Positions 5,672-7,370 of a DNA stretch of 7,370 nt are shown here, in pieces; within the stretch, counting starts at the first letter, position 1; each line of letters begins with the position of its first letter. The stretch comes from Prosthecobacter sp. GTDB taxonomy: Bacteria; Verrucomicrobiota; Verrucomicrobiia; Verrucomicrobiales; Verrucomicrobiaceae. The notes under the pieces were generated by a model, which worked only from the letters and a program-made list of their open reading frames with translations, was not told the origin of the DNA and searched no databases. The position numbers were made by a program, and so were the translations under genes. The stretch spans positions 1-7,370 of the forward strand of contig JAOZVT010000685.1 of the NCBI GenBank assembly GCA_025869455.1, read 5' to 3'.

Positions 5672-6328
5672 TCATTTAAAACTGAGCCGGCCCTGCTCTG
5701 CCAGTTTATCGAAGAACAGCTTTTCAAGCTGGGGCTGATGCCCCCTGCCTGGCGGGGCATTGAATTTCAGATCATCGCCATAGTGAAATTTCTCCGGGTG
5801 ATGCCACCAGTCAAAACCTGCGAGTGTGACGCGCTTGTAATGTTGCAGCATGACCCATGTACCTATCGCCCCGGTGGAGAACATGGCATACCTTTCCCCC
5901 AGAAAAACGCGCATCTGATCGATCATGCGTTTGTCCACACCGATCACAGGCGTTGTGCGCTTATTTTTTTCAATGCCCTCACGAAAAGACTGAACGGCCG
6001 CAGATGTATCGTGCCAGGTATGGATGTAAATCTGTTGGAAACAATGATGCTTCAGCAAATGCTTGACCTGCTGTGAATGCGCATCCCGGTTATTGAACCA
6101 AACTGTTGTTTTGGTCCCCACATAAGGCGCAAACTTGCCGATCTTGAACAGATTGAAACGAACAACAATATCATGAGCATCAATTTCAGGGCCTAACTGT
6201 GTCGCCAACAGGGAAGCCCCGTTTCCTACAATGATAACTGATCGATCATCCAACTCTTCACTACCTGAATCACTAATGTTTAGAAGAGAGTGCTGGTTTG
6301 AGTTTGTATCTTTTGCAGTTGGGAGCAT
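5672..6328 (-). CDS. GT29 sialyltransferase-like protein (compact, soluble)
   Basis: This 218-residue protein carries the sialylmotifs of family GT29 in order. The L motif covers about residues 31-75 (VIIVGNGASLLATQLGPEID, then VVRFNLF and YVGTKTT), the CMP-sugar binding part. The S motif lies at 150-172 (FSTGAIGTWVMLQHYKRV and a following AGFDWW). A motif-III-like HYGDD is at 182-186, and the VS motif HxxxxE is H197-E202. Eukaryotic members are Golgi type II membrane proteins of 300 or more residues. This one has no membrane segment, only a polar 30-residue leader rich in Ser, Asp and Asn, so it should be cytoplasmic. The expected reaction is transfer of sialic acid or a related nonulosonic acid from its CMP form; no CMP-sugar synthesis gene is visible here. 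The ATG is the first start after an in-frame stop at 6350-6352. It lies 122 nt downstream of murA and converges on the GT60 gene. Confidence 0.82.
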   Translation of the reverse strand: MLPTAKDTNSNQHSLLNISDSGSEELDDRSVIIVGNGASLLATQLGPEIDAHDIVVRFNLFKIGKFAPYVGTKTTVWFNNRDAHSQQVKHLLKHHCFQQIYIHTWHDTSAAVQSFREGIEKNKRTTPVIGVDKRMIDQMRVFLGERYAMFSTGAIGTWVMLQHYKRVTLAGFDWWHHPEKFHYGDDLKFNAPPGRGHQPQLEKLFFDKLAEQGRLSFK

Positions 6329-6450
6329 CTGGCTATGAGCGTAGATTGATCAATAACGAGATCACAAGATAGCAGAGAATCAGTTCCTCAGAAATGTGGC
6401 CTAGTAGGTTAATGAATCCAGCATGATCTAAAGTTGTAGAAAGCGCAATC
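6329..6450. other. Intergenic gap between murA and the GT29-like gene
   Basis: The 122 nt between murA and the next minus-strand gene contain no open frame of note. A palindrome, ATTGATCAAT (6345-6354), lies 17-26 nt upstream of the GT29-like start codon. I see no convincing terminator for murA and no promoter that I can place. The gap is long enough that the two genes need not share a transcript. Confidence 0.5.
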
Positions 6451-7370
6451 TCACTCCTTCACACGCTCCAACTGAGCGCCCAGGGCGGCCAGCTTGTCAT
6501 CCAGGTGCTCGTAGCCACGGTCAATGTGGTAGAGACGATTGATCTCGGTTTTGCCAGTGCTGATGAGGCCCGCCAGCACGAGAGCAGCGGAAGCACGGAG
6601 GTCGCTAGCCATCACAGGAGCGCCTTTCATGGGGCTACCACCACGGATGCGGGCGGTCGCTCCCTGGAGGTCAATGTTGGCCCCCATGCGCTTCATTTCA
6701 GCCACATGCATGAAACGCTGTGGGAAAATGGTCTCCGTGATGTTGCTGCTATCTCCAATGGCACAGGCGAGCGCACAAAACTGCGCCTGCATGTCGGTGG
6801 GGAAACCCGGATAACAAAGAGTGGTGAGGTCGAAACCTTTGGCCTCTGGATTCGGAGCGATGCTGATGCTGTCCTTGCCAATCTCAATCGGGAAACCGCA
6901 CTTTTTCAGCATGTCAGTGACCGCTTTCATGTGCTCAGGCATGACGCGCTTCAGCGTGACACCTTCACCAATCATCGCCCCTGCACAGAGGAAGGTACCC
7001 GCCTCAATGCGGTCTGGGATGACGGTGTGCTCGGCACCATGAAGTTCCTTCACGCCTTCGATCACGATGCGGTTCGTGCCAGCGCCTTCGATCTTGGCCC
7101 CCATCTTGATGAGAAAATTAGCCAGGTCTTCCACCTCGGGCTCAGCCGCCGCCCCTTCGATGACCGTCGTGCCTTTGGCCAGTGTCGCGGCCATCATCAC
7201 ATTGTCCGTGCCTAGCACGGTGGAGCCATGCTTGCCCATGAGGTTCATAGGGCCGCCCTTGAAGCCTTTCTTGGCATTCACACGGATGTCACCGCCATCC
7301 ACGGTGATCACGGCACCCAGAGCCTCCAGGCCCTTCAGGTGCAAATCCACAGGTCGGTCCCCAATGACAC
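6451..7370 (-). CDS. murA: UDP-N-acetylglucosamine 1-carboxyvinyltransferase (MurA), 5' end outside window
   Basis: MurA transfers enolpyruvate from phosphoenolpyruvate to UDP-GlcNAc, the first committed cytoplasmic step of peptidoglycan synthesis. The visible 305 codons match the C-terminal 304 residues of the 419-residue E. coli enzyme from just after Cys115. VIGDRPVDLH at the right edge holds the Arg120 equivalent. FPTDMQAQF holds catalytic Asp305, SDLRASAALVLAG the Asp369/Arg371 block, and HIDRGYEHLDDKLAALGAQL the Arg397 equivalent. The protein ends ERVKE. The GTG at 7350 is an internal Val, not a start: the frame runs on to the edge, and about 115 N-terminal residues lie outside. The loop that is SVGAT in E. 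coli is TVLGT here, a variant I believe occurs in other phyla. The region is clearly richer in GC than the orphan genes to its left. It is the only core housekeeping gene in the window. Confidence 0.97.
   Translation of the reverse strand, partial: VIGDRPVDLHLKGLEALGAVITVDGGDIRVNAKKGFKGGPMNLMGKHGSTVLGTDNVMMAATLAKGTTVIEGAAAEPEVEDLANFLIKMGAKIEGAGTNRIVIEGVKELHGAEHTVIPDRIEAGTFLCAGAMIGEGVTLKRVMPEHMKAVTDMLKKCGFPIEIGKDSISIAPNPEAKGFDLTTLCYPGFPTDMQAQFCALACAIGDSSNITETIFPQRFMHVAEMKRMGANIDLQGATARIRGGSPMKGAPVMASDLRASAALVLAGLISTGKTEINRLYHIDRGYEHLDDKLAALGAQLERVKE

Noticed and set aside
6345..6354. Palindrome ATTGATCAAT upstream of the GT29-like gene as an operator.
   Set aside because: A single 10-bp palindrome, with no second copy and no promoter elements seen next to it; chance is a sufficient explanation.
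6505..7215. A 236-codon open frame on the plus strand across murA.
   Set aside because: It is fully antisense to a murA frame with intact catalytic motifs, and its His/Arg-rich translation has no recognisable pattern; it is a by-product of murA codon use.
7348..7350. GTG as the start codon of a shortened MurA.
   Set aside because: The frame continues to the window edge with VIGDRP, which aligns with the E. coli residues just before this Val; the gene is cut by the window, not short.

Overview
The window looks like chromosomal DNA of a Gram-negative-type bacterium. It carries the 3' two-thirds of murA (peptidoglycan synthesis) next to an accessory block of glycan-modifying enzymes and orphan proteins. 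The murA style, the near absence of Shine-Dalgarno sequences and the 'eukaryote-like' glycosyltransferase and sulfotransferase families fit the PVC superphylum (for example Verrucomicrobiota). That placement is inference and cannot be proven from this window.

Layout, left to right. Positions 1-83 hold the last 26 codons of an unidentified plus-strand gene, followed by a weak hairpin region that separates it from converging genes. From 4105 down to 177 five minus-strand genes lie head to tail with gaps of 32, 10, 30 and 8 nt, probably one operon. In transcription order they are: a Thr/Pro-rich, mucin-like protein; an unrecognised exported or membrane-anchored protein; a second unrecognised protein with a good signal peptide; a GT32 (Och1-like) glycosyltransferase; and a PAPS-dependent sulfotransferase. 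An AT-rich, palindrome-containing intergenic region (4106-4352) separates this operon from a divergent plus-strand GT60-type GlcNAc-transferase (4353-5585). That gene converges on a compact GT29 sialyltransferase-like gene (6328-5672, minus), which lies 122 nt downstream of murA (minus, running off the right edge).

How the genes may work together. Four enzymes of carbohydrate decoration (GT60, GT29, GT32, sulfotransferase) sit within 6.2 kb, and the operon that holds two of them begins with a protein containing about 130 residues of TP/SP repeats, an ideal O-glycan acceptor. The most interesting hypothesis is a bacterial mucin-like glycoprotein system, analogous to Trypanosoma cruzi mucins, whose first GlcNAc is added to Thr by a GT60-type enzyme. 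The alternative is that these are independent capsule or LPS decoration genes collected in a variable region beside murA. The sequence cannot decide between the two.
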